A program made the position numbers and the translations under genes. The notes below the pieces were generated by a model, which ran no database searches, was not told the DNA's origin, and saw only the letters and a list, made by a program, of their open reading frames with translations. From Mesoflavibacter sp037029465 (GTDB lineage Bacteria; Bacteroidota; Bacteroidia; Flavobacteriales; Flavobacteriaceae), in NCBI RefSeq assembly GCF_037029465.1, contig NZ_JAYMEM010000030.1:85513-149512 (forward strand): a stretch of 64,000 bases of DNA, given 5' to 3'. Each line of letters starts with the position of its first letter. Positions within the stretch are counted from its first letter, which is position 1. Of the stretch, positions 41,622 through 50,410 are shown in pieces.

Positions 41622-41693
41622 GCCGATGTAGCTCAGCTGGCTAGAGCAGCTGATTTGTAATCAGCAGGTCGTGGGTTCGAGTCCCTCCATCGG
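41622..41693 (+). tRNA. tRNA-Thr (TGT), 3' end cut by assembly gap
   Basis: Cloverleaf with acceptor GCCGATG, anticodon loop TTTGTAA giving TGT, T-arm GGGTTCGAGTCCC and 3' acceptor CATCGG. The last pairing C and discriminator fall in the N run. Confidence 0.93.
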
Positions 41694-41703
41694 NNNNNNN
41701 NNN
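41694..41703. other. assembly gap (10 N)
   Basis: A ten-N run directly at the 3' end of tRNA-Thr. The true length is unknown. Confidence 0.95.
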
Positions 41704-41763
41704 GTTTAGATAAAAACTTAATAAGGGTTTTTACGTTCATATAAAGAGTGAAAAGTTTAAATA

Positions 41764-41845
<82 letters not shown>

Positions 41846-41880
41846 CTTTTTTAAACTTAAATTAAGGATTTTAAATAATT

Positions 41881-41953
41881 GCGGGAGTAGCTCAGTTGGT
41901 AGAGCGTCAGCCTTCCAAGCTGAATGTCGCCGGTTCGAACCCGGTCTCCCGCT
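41881..41953 (+). tRNA. tRNA-Gly (TCC)
   Basis: 73 bases. Acceptor GCGGGAG with CTCCCGC, anticodon TCC in the loop CTTCCAA, normal T-arm. Confidence 0.95.
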
Positions 41954-41964
41954 CTAATATTTAA

Positions 41965-42036
41965 GCCGGTGTAGCTCAGGGGTAGAGCGTTTCCTTGGTA
42001 AGGAAGAGGTCACGGGTTCAAATCCCGTCATTGGCT
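41965..42036 (+). tRNA. tRNA-Thr (GGT)
   Basis: 72 bases. Acceptor GCCGGTG with CATTGGC (two G-T pairs), anticodon loop TTGGTAA with GGT. Second threonine tRNA of the cluster, directly before tuf. Confidence 0.93.
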
Positions 42037-42102
42037 CTATATTTAAACAGAAAATTAGAATACACTAATATTATTATATAACTAAGATTAAATTATTAAA
42101 AC

Positions 42103-43290
42103 ATGGCAAAGGCAACTTTCGATCGTTCAAAACCACACTTAAATATTGGTACTATTGGACACGTAGATCACGGTAAAACAACTTTAACTGCTGCTATTAC
42201 TAAAGTATTAGCTGATGCAGGTTTATCAGAATCAAGAGATTTCGATACTATCGATAACGCTCCAGAAGAAAAAGAAAGAGGTATTACAATTAATACATCT
42301 CACGTAGAATATCAAACAGAAAAGCGTCACTACGCACACGTTGACTGTCCAGGTCACGCCGATTACGTAAAGAACATGGTAACTGGTGCTGCGCAAATGG
42401 ATGGTGCAATCTTAGTGGTTGCTGCAACAGATGGTCCTATGCCGCAAACTCGTGAGCACATCTTGTTAGGTCGTCAGGTAGGTATTCCTCGTATTGTTGT
42501 TTTCTTAAACAAAGTAGATATGGTAGACGATGCTGAGCTTTTAGAGTTAGTTGATATGGAGGTTAGAGAATTATTATCTTTCTATGAGTATGATGGAGAT
42601 AATGGGCCTGTAATTTCTGGTTCTGCTTTAGGTGCGCTTAACGGTGAGCAAAAGTGGGTTGACACTGTAATGGAATTAATGAATGCAGTAGATGAGTGGA
42701 TTGAAGAGCCTGTTCGTGATATGGATAAGCCTTTCTTAATGCCAATCGAGGATGTATTCTCTATTACTGGTCGTGGTACTGTAGCAACTGGTCGTATCGA
42801 AACTGGTGTAGCTCAAACAGGTGATCCAGTAGAAATTATTGGTATGGGTGCAGAGAAATTAACTTCTACTATTACGGGTATCGAAATGTTCCGTCAAATA
42901 TTAGATAGAGGCGAAGCTGGTGATAACGCTGGTATCTTATTAAGAGGTATTGAGAAAACTCAAATCTCTAGAGGTATGGTAATCACTAAACCAGGATCTG
43001 TGACACCACACGCTAAATTTAAAGCAGAGGTTTATATCCTTAAAAAAGAAGAAGGTGGACGTCACACTCCATTCCACAATAACTACCGTCCTCAATTCTA
43101 TGTGCGTACAACTGACGTAACAGGAACAATTTCACTTCCTGATGGAGTAGAGATGGTAATGCCAGGAGATAACTTAACTATCACTGTTGAGTTAATTCAA
43201 CCAATTGCAATGAACGTAGGTTTACGTTTCGCTATCCGTGAAGGAGGTAGAACAGTTGGTGCTGGTCAGGTAACTGAGATTTTAGACTAA
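42103..43290 (+). CDS. tuf: elongation factor Tu
   Basis: 395 residues. The GTPase delivering aminoacyl-tRNA to the ribosome. G motifs: GHVDHGKTT (19-27), DCPGH (81-85) and NKVD (136-139). The switch I signature EKERGITINTSHVEY and the C-terminal GGRTVGAGQVTEILD complete a standard EF-Tu. It lies in a tRNA-rich transcription unit, with four tRNAs before it and tRNA-Trp after it, the typical bacterial thrT-tufB-like arrangement. An 11-bp hairpin follows the gene. Confidence 0.98.
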   Translation: MAKATFDRSKPHLNIGTIGHVDHGKTTLTAAITKVLADAGLSESRDFDTIDNAPEEKERGITINTSHVEYQTEKRHYAHVDCPGHADYVKNMVTGAAQMDGAILVVAATDGPMPQTREHILLGRQVGIPRIVVFLNKVDMVDDAELLELVDMEVRELLSFYEYDGDNGPVISGSALGALNGEQKWVDTVMELMNAVDEWIEEPVRDMDKPFLMPIEDVFSITGRGTVATGRIETGVAQTGDPVEIIGMGAEKLTSTITGIEMFRQILDRGEAGDNAGILLRGIEKTQISRGMVITKPGSVTPHAKFKAEVYILKKEEGGRHTPFHNNYRPQFYVRTTDVTGTISLPDGVEMVMPGDNLTITVELIQPIAMNVGLRFAIREGGRTVGAGQVTEILD

Positions 43291-43315
43291 GTTTTGGTCT
43301 TCTAAAATAAAAATT

Positions 43316-43342
43316 AAGGTGCTTCGTTTTTCGAAGCGCCTT
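43316..43342 (+). terminator. hairpin after tuf (terminator or processing site)
   Basis: AAGGTGCTTCG (43316-43326) pairs with CGAAGCGCCTT (43332-43342). The following GATTTATATT is only moderately T-rich, so readthrough to tRNA-Trp or RNase processing is possible. Confidence 0.6.
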
Positions 43343-43353
43343 GATTTATATTA

Positions 43354-43426
43354 ACGGGTTTAGCTCAGTTGGTAGAGCACTGGTCTCCAAAACCAGGTGT
43401 CGGGAGTTCGAGTCTCTCAACCCGTG
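43354..43426 (+). tRNA. tRNA-Trp (CCA)
   Basis: 73 bases. Acceptor ACGGGTT with AACCCGT, anticodon loop CTCCAAA with CCA, T-arm GAGTTCGAGTCTC. Position between tuf and secE is conserved among bacteria. Confidence 0.96.
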
Positions 43427-43514
43427 CAAAATAAATAGAATCTTTTGAGGTTTTATTTGAGCTTAAAAATTAAAATGTCTACTCTTTTAAGAAGAGACAT
43501 AAATAAATAAAATT

Positions 43515-43712
43515 ATGGCTGGAGTAGTAAATTACATAAAAGAATCATTTACAGAACTAAAGAATAATGTAAGTTGGACACCATGGGCAGAAGCTCAAAG
43601 TTTAACTATTCTAGTAGCTGTTTTTTCAATCATCTTTTCACTAGCTATTTGGGGAGTAGATACGGTTTTTAGTAAAGTAATAAGTTTATACTTTAATCTA
43701 ATAAACGGATAA
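43515..43712 (+). CDS. secE: preprotein translocase subunit SecE
   Basis: 65 residues with one C-terminal membrane helix (about 28-50) after the conserved amphipathic segment YIKESFTELKNNVSWTPWAE. It stabilises SecY in the SecYEG channel. This is the short single-helix form usual outside enterobacteria. Start of the secE-nusG-rplKAJL-rpoBC run; nusG follows after 6 bases. Confidence 0.93.
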   Translation: MAGVVNYIKESFTELKNNVSWTPWAEAQSLTILVAVFSIIFSLAIWGVDTVFSKVISLYFNLING

Positions 43713-43718
43713 TATATA

Positions 43719-44273
43719 ATGGCTGAAGTTGGAGAAAAAAAATGGTATGTTGTAAGAGCAGTTAGTGGACAAGAAAATAAGGTCAAGACTTATATTGAAA
43801 ACGAAATTGCAAGACTTGGGTTACAAGATTATGTAGAACAAGTATTAGTTCCTACAGAAAAGGTAGTTCAAATACGTAACGGAAAGAAAATAAACAAAGA
43901 AAAAGTTTATTTCAGTGGTTACATTATGATTAAAGCTAATCTTTCTGGAGAAATTCCTCACATTATTAAATCTGTTACAAATGTAATCGGTTTTTTAGGA
44001 GCTACAAAAGGAGGTGATCCATTACCATTAAGACAATCTGAAGTAAACAGAATGTTAGGTAAAGTTGATGAGTTAGCTGTAGATACAGATGTTAACGTAG
44101 CTATTCCTTACACAGTTGGAGAAACAGTAAAAGTTATCGATGGGCCATTTAATGGTTTTGATGGTACTATAGAAAATATTAACGAAGAAAAGCGTAAGCT
44201 AGAAGTAATGGTAAAAATATTTGGAAGAAAAACACCATTAGAATTAAGCTATATGCAAGTTGAGAAAATATAA
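43719..44273 (+). CDS. nusG: transcription termination/antitermination factor NusG
   Basis: 184 residues. NGN domain (KWYVVRAVSGQENKVKTYIE, about 8-110) and KOW domain (VGETVKVIDGPFNGFDGTIE, about 128-148). It binds RNA polymerase and couples it to Rho or ribosomes. Codons for TKGGDP contain AAAGGAGGTGATCC (44007-44020), a perfect complement of the expected 16S rRNA 3' end. Sits between secE and rplK as in most bacteria. Confidence 0.97.
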   Translation: MAEVGEKKWYVVRAVSGQENKVKTYIENEIARLGLQDYVEQVLVPTEKVVQIRNGKKINKEKVYFSGYIMIKANLSGEIPHIIKSVTNVIGFLGATKGGDPLPLRQSEVNRMLGKVDELAVDTDVNVAIPYTVGETVKVIDGPFNGFDGTIENINEEKRKLEVMVKIFGRKTPLELSYMQVEKI

Positions 44274-44294
44274 TAATTGTTACACTAAGGAAAG

Positions 44295-44320
44295 TACTCA
44301 TTGCTTCCAAAAAATGAGTA
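44295..44320 (+). promoter_or_regulatory. hairpin in the rplK leader
   Basis: TACTCATT (44295-44302) pairs with AATGAGTA (44313-44320), ending 19 bases before the rplK ATG. Possible ribosomal-protein feedback site; similarity to a known L1 site was not demonstrated. Confidence 0.35.
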
Positions 44321-44339
44321 TGAAACTAAATTATTCAAA

Positions 44340-44780
44340 ATGGCAAAAGAATTAGGAAAAGTAGTTAAACTACAAGTAAGGGGAGGCGCAGCGAACCCAT
44401 CGCCGCCGGTTGGACCCGCTTTAGGTGCTGCTGGAGTTAATATCATGGAGTTCTGTAAGCAGTTTAATGCAAGAACCCAAGATAAAGCTGGTAAAGTTTT
44501 ACCAGTGGTGATTTCTGTCTACAAAGACAAGTCATTTGACTTTGTGATCAAAACACCACCTGCAGCAGTTCAATTATTAGAAGCGGCCAAAGTAAAAAAA
44601 GGTTCAGGTGAACCTCATGTAAGAAAAGTAGCGAAAGTTTCTTGGGATCAAATCAGAACTATTGCAGAAGATAAAATGCAAGATTTAAATGCATTTACAT
44701 TAGACTCTGCAATGAAAATGATTGCTGGTACTGCAAGATCTATGGGTATAACTGTTAAAGGTGGAGATGCACCAAATTAA
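44340..44780 (+). CDS. rplK: 50S ribosomal protein uL11
   Basis: 146 residues. MAKELGKVVKLQVRGGAANP and PPVGPALGAAGVNIMEFCKQ are standard uL11. It binds the 23S GTPase-associated region and supports factor binding and the stringent response. The ATG at 44340 is preferred over an in-frame TTG at 44301, since the conserved N-terminus begins there. An 8-bp hairpin lies in the leader. rplA follows after 20 bases. Confidence 0.97.
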   Translation: MAKELGKVVKLQVRGGAANPSPPVGPALGAAGVNIMEFCKQFNARTQDKAGKVLPVVISVYKDKSFDFVIKTPPAAVQLLEAAKVKKGSGEPHVRKVAKVSWDQIRTIAEDKMQDLNAFTLDSAMKMIAGTARSMGITVKGGDAPN

Positions 44781-44800
44781 CCTAAAAAGATTTTAAGAAA

Positions 44801-45490
44801 ATGGCAAGATTAACAAGAAAACAAAAAGAAGCTCAAGCAAAAATAGAAAAGGATAGATTATATTCTTTAGAAGAAGCTTCAGCTTTAGTAAAAGAAATAA
44901 CAAACACTAAGTTTGATGCTTCTGTAGATTTAGCTGTAAGATTAGGAGTAGATCCTAGAAAAGCTAATCAAATGGTTAGAGGTGTTGTGTCTCTTCCTCA
45001 CGGAACAGGTAAAGATGTTAAAGTATTAGCATTAGTTACACCAGACAAAGAAGAAGAAGCTAAAGAAGCAGGCGCAGATTACGTTGGTTTAGATGAATAC
45101 CTTGATAAAATCAAAAGTGGTTGGACAGACGTAGACGTAATTATTACAATGCCTAGCGTTATGGGTAAATTAGGACCTTTAGGTCGTGTATTAGGACCAA
45201 GAGGATTAATGCCTAACCCAAAAACAGGAACAGTAACTATGGATATAGCTAAGGCTGTAACAGAAGTTAAAGCTGGTAAAATTGACTTTAGAGTTGATAA
45301 AACTGGTATAGTTCATGCATCAATAGGTAAAGCATCATTTACTGCTGATAAAATTGCGGGTAACGCAAACGAATTATTAACAACATTAATTAAACTTAAG
45401 CCAACTGCAGCTAAAGGTACTTATGTAAAAAGTATTTACATGTCAAGTACTATGAGCCCAAGTATTGCAATAGATACTAAAATAGGTTAA
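44801..45490 (+). CDS. rplA: 50S ribosomal protein uL1
   Basis: 229 residues, full length. Conserved segments KFDASVDLAVRLGVDPRKAN, MGKLGPLGRVLGPRGLMPNP and KAGKIDFRVDKTGIVHASIG define uL1. It forms the mobile L1 stalk at the ribosomal E site and in many bacteria represses its own operon by binding the mRNA leader. rplJ follows after 19 bases. Confidence 0.97.
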   Translation: MARLTRKQKEAQAKIEKDRLYSLEEASALVKEITNTKFDASVDLAVRLGVDPRKANQMVRGVVSLPHGTGKDVKVLALVTPDKEEEAKEAGADYVGLDEYLDKIKSGWTDVDVIITMPSVMGKLGPLGRVLGPRGLMPNPKTGTVTMDIAKAVTEVKAGKIDFRVDKTGIVHASIGKASFTADKIAGNANELLTTLIKLKPTAAKGTYVKSIYMSSTMSPSIAIDTKIG

Positions 45491-45509
45491 GTAGTTAAAA
45501 ACTTTTATT

Positions 45510-46031
45510 ATGACAAGAGAAGAAAAATCACAAGTAATTCAAGACTTAACTGCACAATTAGCCGATAATGCTAATATCTATATTGCAGATATTTCTGGAT
45601 TAAATGCAGGTGCTACTTCAGACTTACGTCGTGCTTGTTTTAAAGCAAACGTAAAGTTAGCAGTAGTAAAAAATACATTACTTGAAAAAGCAATGGAAGC
45701 TTCAGATAAAGATTTTGGAGACTTACCATCTACTTTAAAGGGTAACACTTCGGTAATGTATTCTGAAACAGGAAACGCTCCTGCTAAAGTAATTAAAGCT
45801 TTCAGAAAAAAGTCTCAAAAGCCTTTATTAAAAGGTGCTTTTATTGAAGAAGCAATTTACTTAGGAGACGACCAGTTAGATGCTTTAGTAGACATCAAGT
45901 CAAGAGAAGAATTAATAGGAGATATCATTGGATTATTACAATCTCCAGCTAAAAATGTTATTTCAGCTCTTAAATCTGGTGGAAACACATTATCTGGTTT
46001 AGTTAAGACCTTATCTGAAAGAGAAGGTTAA
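45510..46031 (+). CDS. rplJ: 50S ribosomal protein uL10
   Basis: 173 residues. The N-terminal RNA-binding domain contains ADISGLNAGATSDLRRACFK and VVKNTLLEKAM. The C-terminal helix that carries L7/L12 dimers is at about 140-173. It anchors the stalk to 23S rRNA. rplL starts 59 bases later. No strong leader structure is evident between the two. Confidence 0.96.
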   Translation: MTREEKSQVIQDLTAQLADNANIYIADISGLNAGATSDLRRACFKANVKLAVVKNTLLEKAMEASDKDFGDLPSTLKGNTSVMYSETGNAPAKVIKAFRKKSQKPLLKGAFIEEAIYLGDDQLDALVDIKSREELIGDIIGLLQSPAKNVISALKSGGNTLSGLVKTLSEREG

Positions 46032-46090
46032 AAAAGTACGCACTTTTACAATTATATATTAAATTAAAAAATTATTAAAACGATAGAAAA

Positions 46091-46468
46091 ATGGCAGATT
46101 TAAAAGATTTCGCAGAACAATTAGTTAACTTAACAGTAAAAGAAGTAAACGAGTTAGCTACTATTTTAAAAGATGAATACGGTATAGAACCTGCTGCTGC
46201 TGCAGTAGCTGTTGCTGGTGGTCCTGCTGCTGGTGGTGGAGAAGCTGCAGAAGAAAAATCAGAATTCGACGTAGTTCTTAAATCAGCTGGAGCTTCTAAG
46301 CTTGCAGTTGTAAAATTAGTTAAAGAATTAACTGGTTTAGGATTAAAAGAAGCTAAAGAATTAGTTGATGGTGCACCAAGTAACATCAAAGAAGGAGTTT
46401 CTAAAGACGAAGCTGAAGGCTTAAAATCTTCATTAGAAGAAGCAGGAGCAGAGGTTGAGCTTAAGTAA
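46091..46468 (+). CDS. rplL: 50S ribosomal protein bL12
   Basis: 125 residues. N-terminal dimerisation helices (about 1-35), an alanine/glycine-rich hinge (EPAAAAVAVAGGPAAGGGEA) and the C-terminal factor-binding domain (VVKLVKELTGLGLKEAKELV). It recruits translation GTPases to the ribosome. The spacer to rpoB holds a long hairpin that may process or attenuate the transcript. Confidence 0.97.
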   Translation: MADLKDFAEQLVNLTVKEVNELATILKDEYGIEPAAAAVAVAGGPAAGGGEAAEEKSEFDVVLKSAGASKLAVVKLVKELTGLGLKEAKELVDGAPSNIKEGVSKDEAEGLKSSLEEAGAEVELK

Positions 46469-46486
46469 GCTTAACACTTAAATTTT

Positions 46487-46534
46487 ACAAAGGTTTAGGT
46501 CTGGAGAGTTGTCTCTTAGACCTAAACCATTTGT
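46487..46534 (+). promoter_or_regulatory. long hairpin between rplL and rpoB
   Basis: ACAAA+GGTTTAGGTCT (46487-46502) pairs with AGACCTAAACC (46518-46528) and, after one bulged A, TTTGT. An inner AGAG/CTCT stem closes a TTGT loop. There is no T-run, so RNase III processing or attenuation fits better than termination, as known for the same spacer in E. coli. Confidence 0.6.
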
Positions 46535-46592
46535 CGTATATAGTGATTAACTATATACAAACATTTTTTTTTAATCAAAATTTCGTCCATTG

Positions 46593-49500
46593 ATGTTAGT
46601 AACACAAGCTGAAAGATTAAATTTCTCTTCTATTATAAATAGAACTGAATACCCAGACTTTATGGATATTCAGATTAAATCCTTCCAGGATTTTTTCCAG
46701 TTAGAAACTAAATCTGAAGAAAGAGGTGATGAAGGTTTATATAACACCTTCCTAGAAAACTTTCCAATTACAGACACACGTAATCAATTTGTTTTAGAAT
46801 TTTTAGATTACTTTATAGATCCGCCAAGATACACAATTGAAGAGTGTATAGAAAGAGGATTAACTTATAGCGTTCCTTTAAAAGCAAGGTTAAAGTTATA
46901 TTGTACAGACCCTGAACATGAAGATTTTGAAACCATTGTTCAAGATGTGTACTTAGGAACAATTCCTTACATGACTCCAAGTGGTACATTCGTTATTAAC
47001 GGAGCAGAACGTGTAGTAGTATCTCAATTACATAGATCTCCAGGTGTATTCTTTGGTCAGTCTTTCCATGCCAATGGAACAAAATTATATTCGGCAAGAG
47101 TTATACCTTTCAAAGGTTCTTGGATTGAATTCGCAACAGATATTAACCAAGTAATGTACGCGTACATCGATAGAAAGAAAAAGTTACCTGTAACTACTCT
47201 TTTTAGAGCTATCGGTTTTGAGCGTGATAAAGATATATTAGAAATTTTTGACCTTGCAGAAGAAGTTAAAGTTTCAAAATCTGGACTTAAAAAAGTTTTA
47301 GGACGTAAGTTAGCAGCACGTGTACTTAATACATGGCACGAAGATTTCGTTGATGAAGATACAGGAGAAGTAGTTTCTATTGAGCGTAACGAAATTGTTT
47401 TAGATCGTGATACAGAATTAGACAAAGATAATATAGAAGAAATCCTAGAAGTTGGAGTTAAAACTATTCTTTTACATAAAGAAAGCTCTCAACAAGGAGA
47501 TTACGCTATTATCCACAATACACTTCAAAAAGACCCAACAAACTCTGAAAAAGAAGCTGTAGAACATATTTATCGTCAATTACGTAATGCAGAACCGCCA
47601 GATGAGGAAACTGCACGTGGTATTATTGACAAATTATTCTTCTCTGACCAACGTTACTCTTTAGGTGAAGTAGGTCGTTATAGAATGAACAAAAAATTAG
47701 GTCTTGATATTGGTATGGACAAACAAGTTCTTACTAAAGAAGATATCATTACCATTATTAAATATTTAATCGAGTTAATCAACTCTAAAGCAGAGATTGA
47801 TGATATTGATCACTTATCTAACCGTCGTGTACGTACAGTAGGAGAGCAGTTATCATCTCAGTTTGGTGTTGGTTTAGCACGTATGGCTCGTACCATTCGT
47901 GAGCGTATGAATGTACGTGATAACGAAGTGTTTACACCAATAGACTTAATTAATGCCAAGACGTTATCTTCAGTAATTAATTCATTCTTTGGTACAAACC
48001 AGTTATCTCAGTTTATGGATCAAACAAACCCATTAGCAGAGATTACTCACAAACGTCGTTTATCTGCATTAGGACCAGGTGGTTTATCTCGTGAGAGAGC
48101 AGGTTTCGAGGTTCGTGACGTTCACTATACTCACTACGGAAGACTTTGCCCTATTGAAACTCCTGAAGGTCCAAACATTGGATTAATTTCATCACTTTCA
48201 GTTTATGCTAAAGTGAACTCTATGGGATTCATTGAAACACCATATAGAAAAGTTGAAGATGGAGTAGTAGATATCAAAGGTGATCCAATATATTTAAGTG
48301 CAGAAGAAGAAGAAGAAAAATTAATCGCTCAAGCAACTGTAAAAGTTGATGACAATGGTAAGATCCTTCACGACAAAGTAATTGCTCGTATGGAAGGAGA
48401 TTTCCCAGTAATGGATCCAAAAGAAATCCATTATACAGATGTAGCGCCTAACCAAATTTCTTCTATTTCGGCATCTTTAATTCCATTCTTAGAGCACGAT
48501 GATGCCAACCGTGCATTGATGGGATCAAACATGATGCGTCAAGCAGTACCATTATTAAGACCTCAATCTCCTATCGTAGGAACAGGTCTTGAAAAGCAGG
48601 TAGCATCAGATTCTCGTGTATTAATTAATGCAGAAGGAAATGGTGTTGTAGAATATGTAGACGCTAATGAAATAGTAATAAAATACGAACGTACAGAAGA
48701 TGAAGCTAAAGTAAGTTTTGATAGTGATGTTAAATCTTACCCTTTAATCAAGTTTAGAAAGACTAACCAAGGTACTTCAATTAACTTAAAACCAATCGTA
48801 AGAAAGGGAGATAAAGTTGTTAAAGGACAAGTACTAAGTGAAGGTTATGCAACTGAAAAAGGAGAATTAGCTTTAGGTAGAAACATGAAAGTTGCCTTTA
48901 TGCCTTGGAAAGGGTATAACTTTGAGGATGCGATTGTGATTTCTGAAAAAGTAGTTCGTGAAGACATATTTACATCTATTCATATCGATGAGTATTCTCT
49001 TGAAGTAAGAGATACAAAATTAGGAAATGAAGAGTTAACTAATGACATACCAAACGTTTCAGAAGAAGCTACAAAAGACTTAGATGAACATGGTATGATT
49101 CGCGTTGGTGCAGAAGTAAAACCAGGAGATATCTTAATTGGTAAAATTACTCCAAAAGGTGAATCAGATCCAACTCCAGAAGAAAAACTTTTACGTGCTA
49201 TATTTGGTGACAAAGCAGGAGATGTAAAAGATGCCTCTTTAAAAGCATCACCTTCATTACATGGTGTTGTAATTAACAAGAAGTTATTCTCTAGAGCAAT
49301 TAAAGATAAGCGTAAGAGAGCTCAAGATAAAGAAGATATAGCAAAATTAGAAACGTTATATACTACTAAATTTGATGAGTTACAAGCTGTTTTAGTTGAA
49401 AAATTATTTGCAATTGTAAACGGAAAAACATCTCAAGGAATCTTTAATGATTTAGGTGAAGAAGTTTTACCAAAAGGTAAAAAATTCACTTTAAAGATGT

Positions 49501-50405
49501 TAAATGCTGTTGATGATTATACGCACTTAACAGGTGGTACTTGGACAACAGACGACCATACAAATAAATTAGTAGCAGACTTAATCCATAACTATAAGAT
49601 TAAGGAGAACGATTTACAAGGTGCTCTTAGACGTGAGAAGTTTACAATCTCTGTAGGAGACGAGCTTCCTTCAGGAATCATCAAGCTTGCTAAAGTTTAC
49701 ATTGCTAAAAAGCGTAAACTTAAAGTAGGAGATAAGATGGCAGGACGACACGGTAACAAAGGTATTGTTGCTCGTATTGTACGTCAAGAAGATATGCCAT
49801 TCTTAGAAGATGGAACACCGGTAGATATAGTACTTAACCCATTAGGTGTACCTTCTCGTATGAACATTGGTCAGATTTATGAAACTGTACTTGGTTGGGC
49901 AGGGCAAAACTTAGGTAAAAAGTTTGCTACACCAATCTTTGATGGTGCAACATTAGATCAAATTAATGAGCTAACAGACGAAGCAGGTATCCCAAGATTT
50001 GGACATACATATTTATATGATGGTGGAACAGGTGATCGTTTTGATCAACCGGCTACAGTAGGTGTGATTTACATGCTTAAACTTGGTCACATGGTTGATG
50101 ATAAGATGCACGCACGTTCTATCGGACCATACTCTTTAATTACACAACAACCATTAGGTGGTAAAGCACAATTTGGAGGTCAGCGTTTTGGAGAGATGGA
50201 AGTTTGGGCACTAGAAGCATATGGTGCATCAAGTACACTTAGAGAAATCTTGACAGTAAAATCTGATGACGTGGTTGGTAGAGCTAAAACTTACGAAGCA
50301 ATCGTAAAAGGTGAAGCTATGCCAGAACCAGGATTACCAGAATCTTTTAACGTATTAATGCACGAATTAAAAGGTTTAGGTTTAGACATTAGATTAGAAG
50401 AATAA
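46593..50405 (+). CDS. rpoB: DNA-directed RNA polymerase subunit beta
   Basis: 1270 residues. Starts MLVTQAERLNFSS at the ATG 46593 (a TTG at 46590 is ignored). The rifampicin region NQLSQFMDQ to RRLSALGPGGL (469-497) has D476, H486 and S491, equivalent to E. coli D516, H526 and S531, so no common resistance change is present there. Late motifs HGNKGIVARI and GGKAQFGGQRFGEMEVWALE are intact. Catalytic core enzyme subunit. rpoC follows after 74 bases that fold into a composite hairpin. Confidence 0.99.
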   Translation: MLVTQAERLNFSSIINRTEYPDFMDIQIKSFQDFFQLETKSEERGDEGLYNTFLENFPITDTRNQFVLEFLDYFIDPPRYTIEECIERGLTYSVPLKARLKLYCTDPEHEDFETIVQDVYLGTIPYMTPSGTFVINGAERVVVSQLHRSPGVFFGQSFHANGTKLYSARVIPFKGSWIEFATDINQVMYAYIDRKKKLPVTTLFRAIGFERDKDILEIFDLAEEVKVSKSGLKKVLGRKLAARVLNTWHEDFVDEDTGEVVSIERNEIVLDRDTELDKDNIEEILEVGVKTILLHKESSQQGDYAIIHNTLQKDPTNSEKEAVEHIYRQLRNAEPPDEETARGIIDKLFFSDQRYSLGEVGRYRMNKKLGLDIGMDKQVLTKEDIITIIKYLIELINSKAEIDDIDHLSNRRVRTVGEQLSSQFGVGLARMARTIRERMNVRDNEVFTPIDLINAKTLSSVINSFFGTNQLSQFMDQTNPLAEITHKRRLSALGPGGLSRERAGFEVRDVHYTHYGRLCPIETPEGPNIGLISSLSVYAKVNSMGFIETPYRKVEDGVVDIKGDPIYLSAEEEEEKLIAQATVKVDDNGKILHDKVIARMEGDFPVMDPKEIHYTDVAPNQISSISASLIPFLEHDDANRALMGSNMMRQAVPLLRPQSPIVGTGLEKQVASDSRVLINAEGNGVVEYVDANEIVIKYERTEDEAKVSFDSDVKSYPLIKFRKTNQGTSINLKPIVRKGDKVVKGQVLSEGYATEKGELALGRNMKVAFMPWKGYNFEDAIVISEKVVREDIFTSIHIDEYSLEVRDTKLGNEELTNDIPNVSEEATKDLDEHGMIRVGAEVKPGDILIGKITPKGESDPTPEEKLLRAIFGDKAGDVKDASLKASPSLHGVVINKKLFSRAIKDKRKRAQDKEDIAKLETLYTTKFDELQAVLVEKLFAIVNGKTSQGIFNDLGEEVLPKGKKFTLKMLNAVDDYTHLTGGTWTTDDHTNKLVADLIHNYKIKENDLQGALRREKFTISVGDELPSGIIKLAKVYIAKKRKLKVGDKMAGRHGNKGIVARIVRQEDMPFLEDGTPVDIVLNPLGVPSRMNIGQIYETVLGWAGQNLGKKFATPIFDGATLDQINELTDEAGIPRFGHTYLYDGGTGDRFDQPATVGVIYMLKLGHMVDDKMHARSIGPYSLITQQPLGGKAQFGGQRFGEMEVWALEAYGASSTLREILTVKSDDVVGRAKTYEAIVKGEAMPEPGLPESFNVLMHELKGLGLDIRLEE

Positions 50406-50410
50406 AAAAA

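Noticed and set aside
41622..41703. tRNA-Thr plus gap as an attachment site of a mobile element
   Set aside because: No integrase or duplicated tRNA 3' end is seen. The break is just an N run.
46075..46389. Antisense frame over rplL
   Set aside because: It is the shadow of the alanine-rich rplL coding sequence, with no independent start signals.
46590..46592. TTG as first codon of rpoB
   Set aside because: The ATG follows immediately and yields the standard MLVTQ start.
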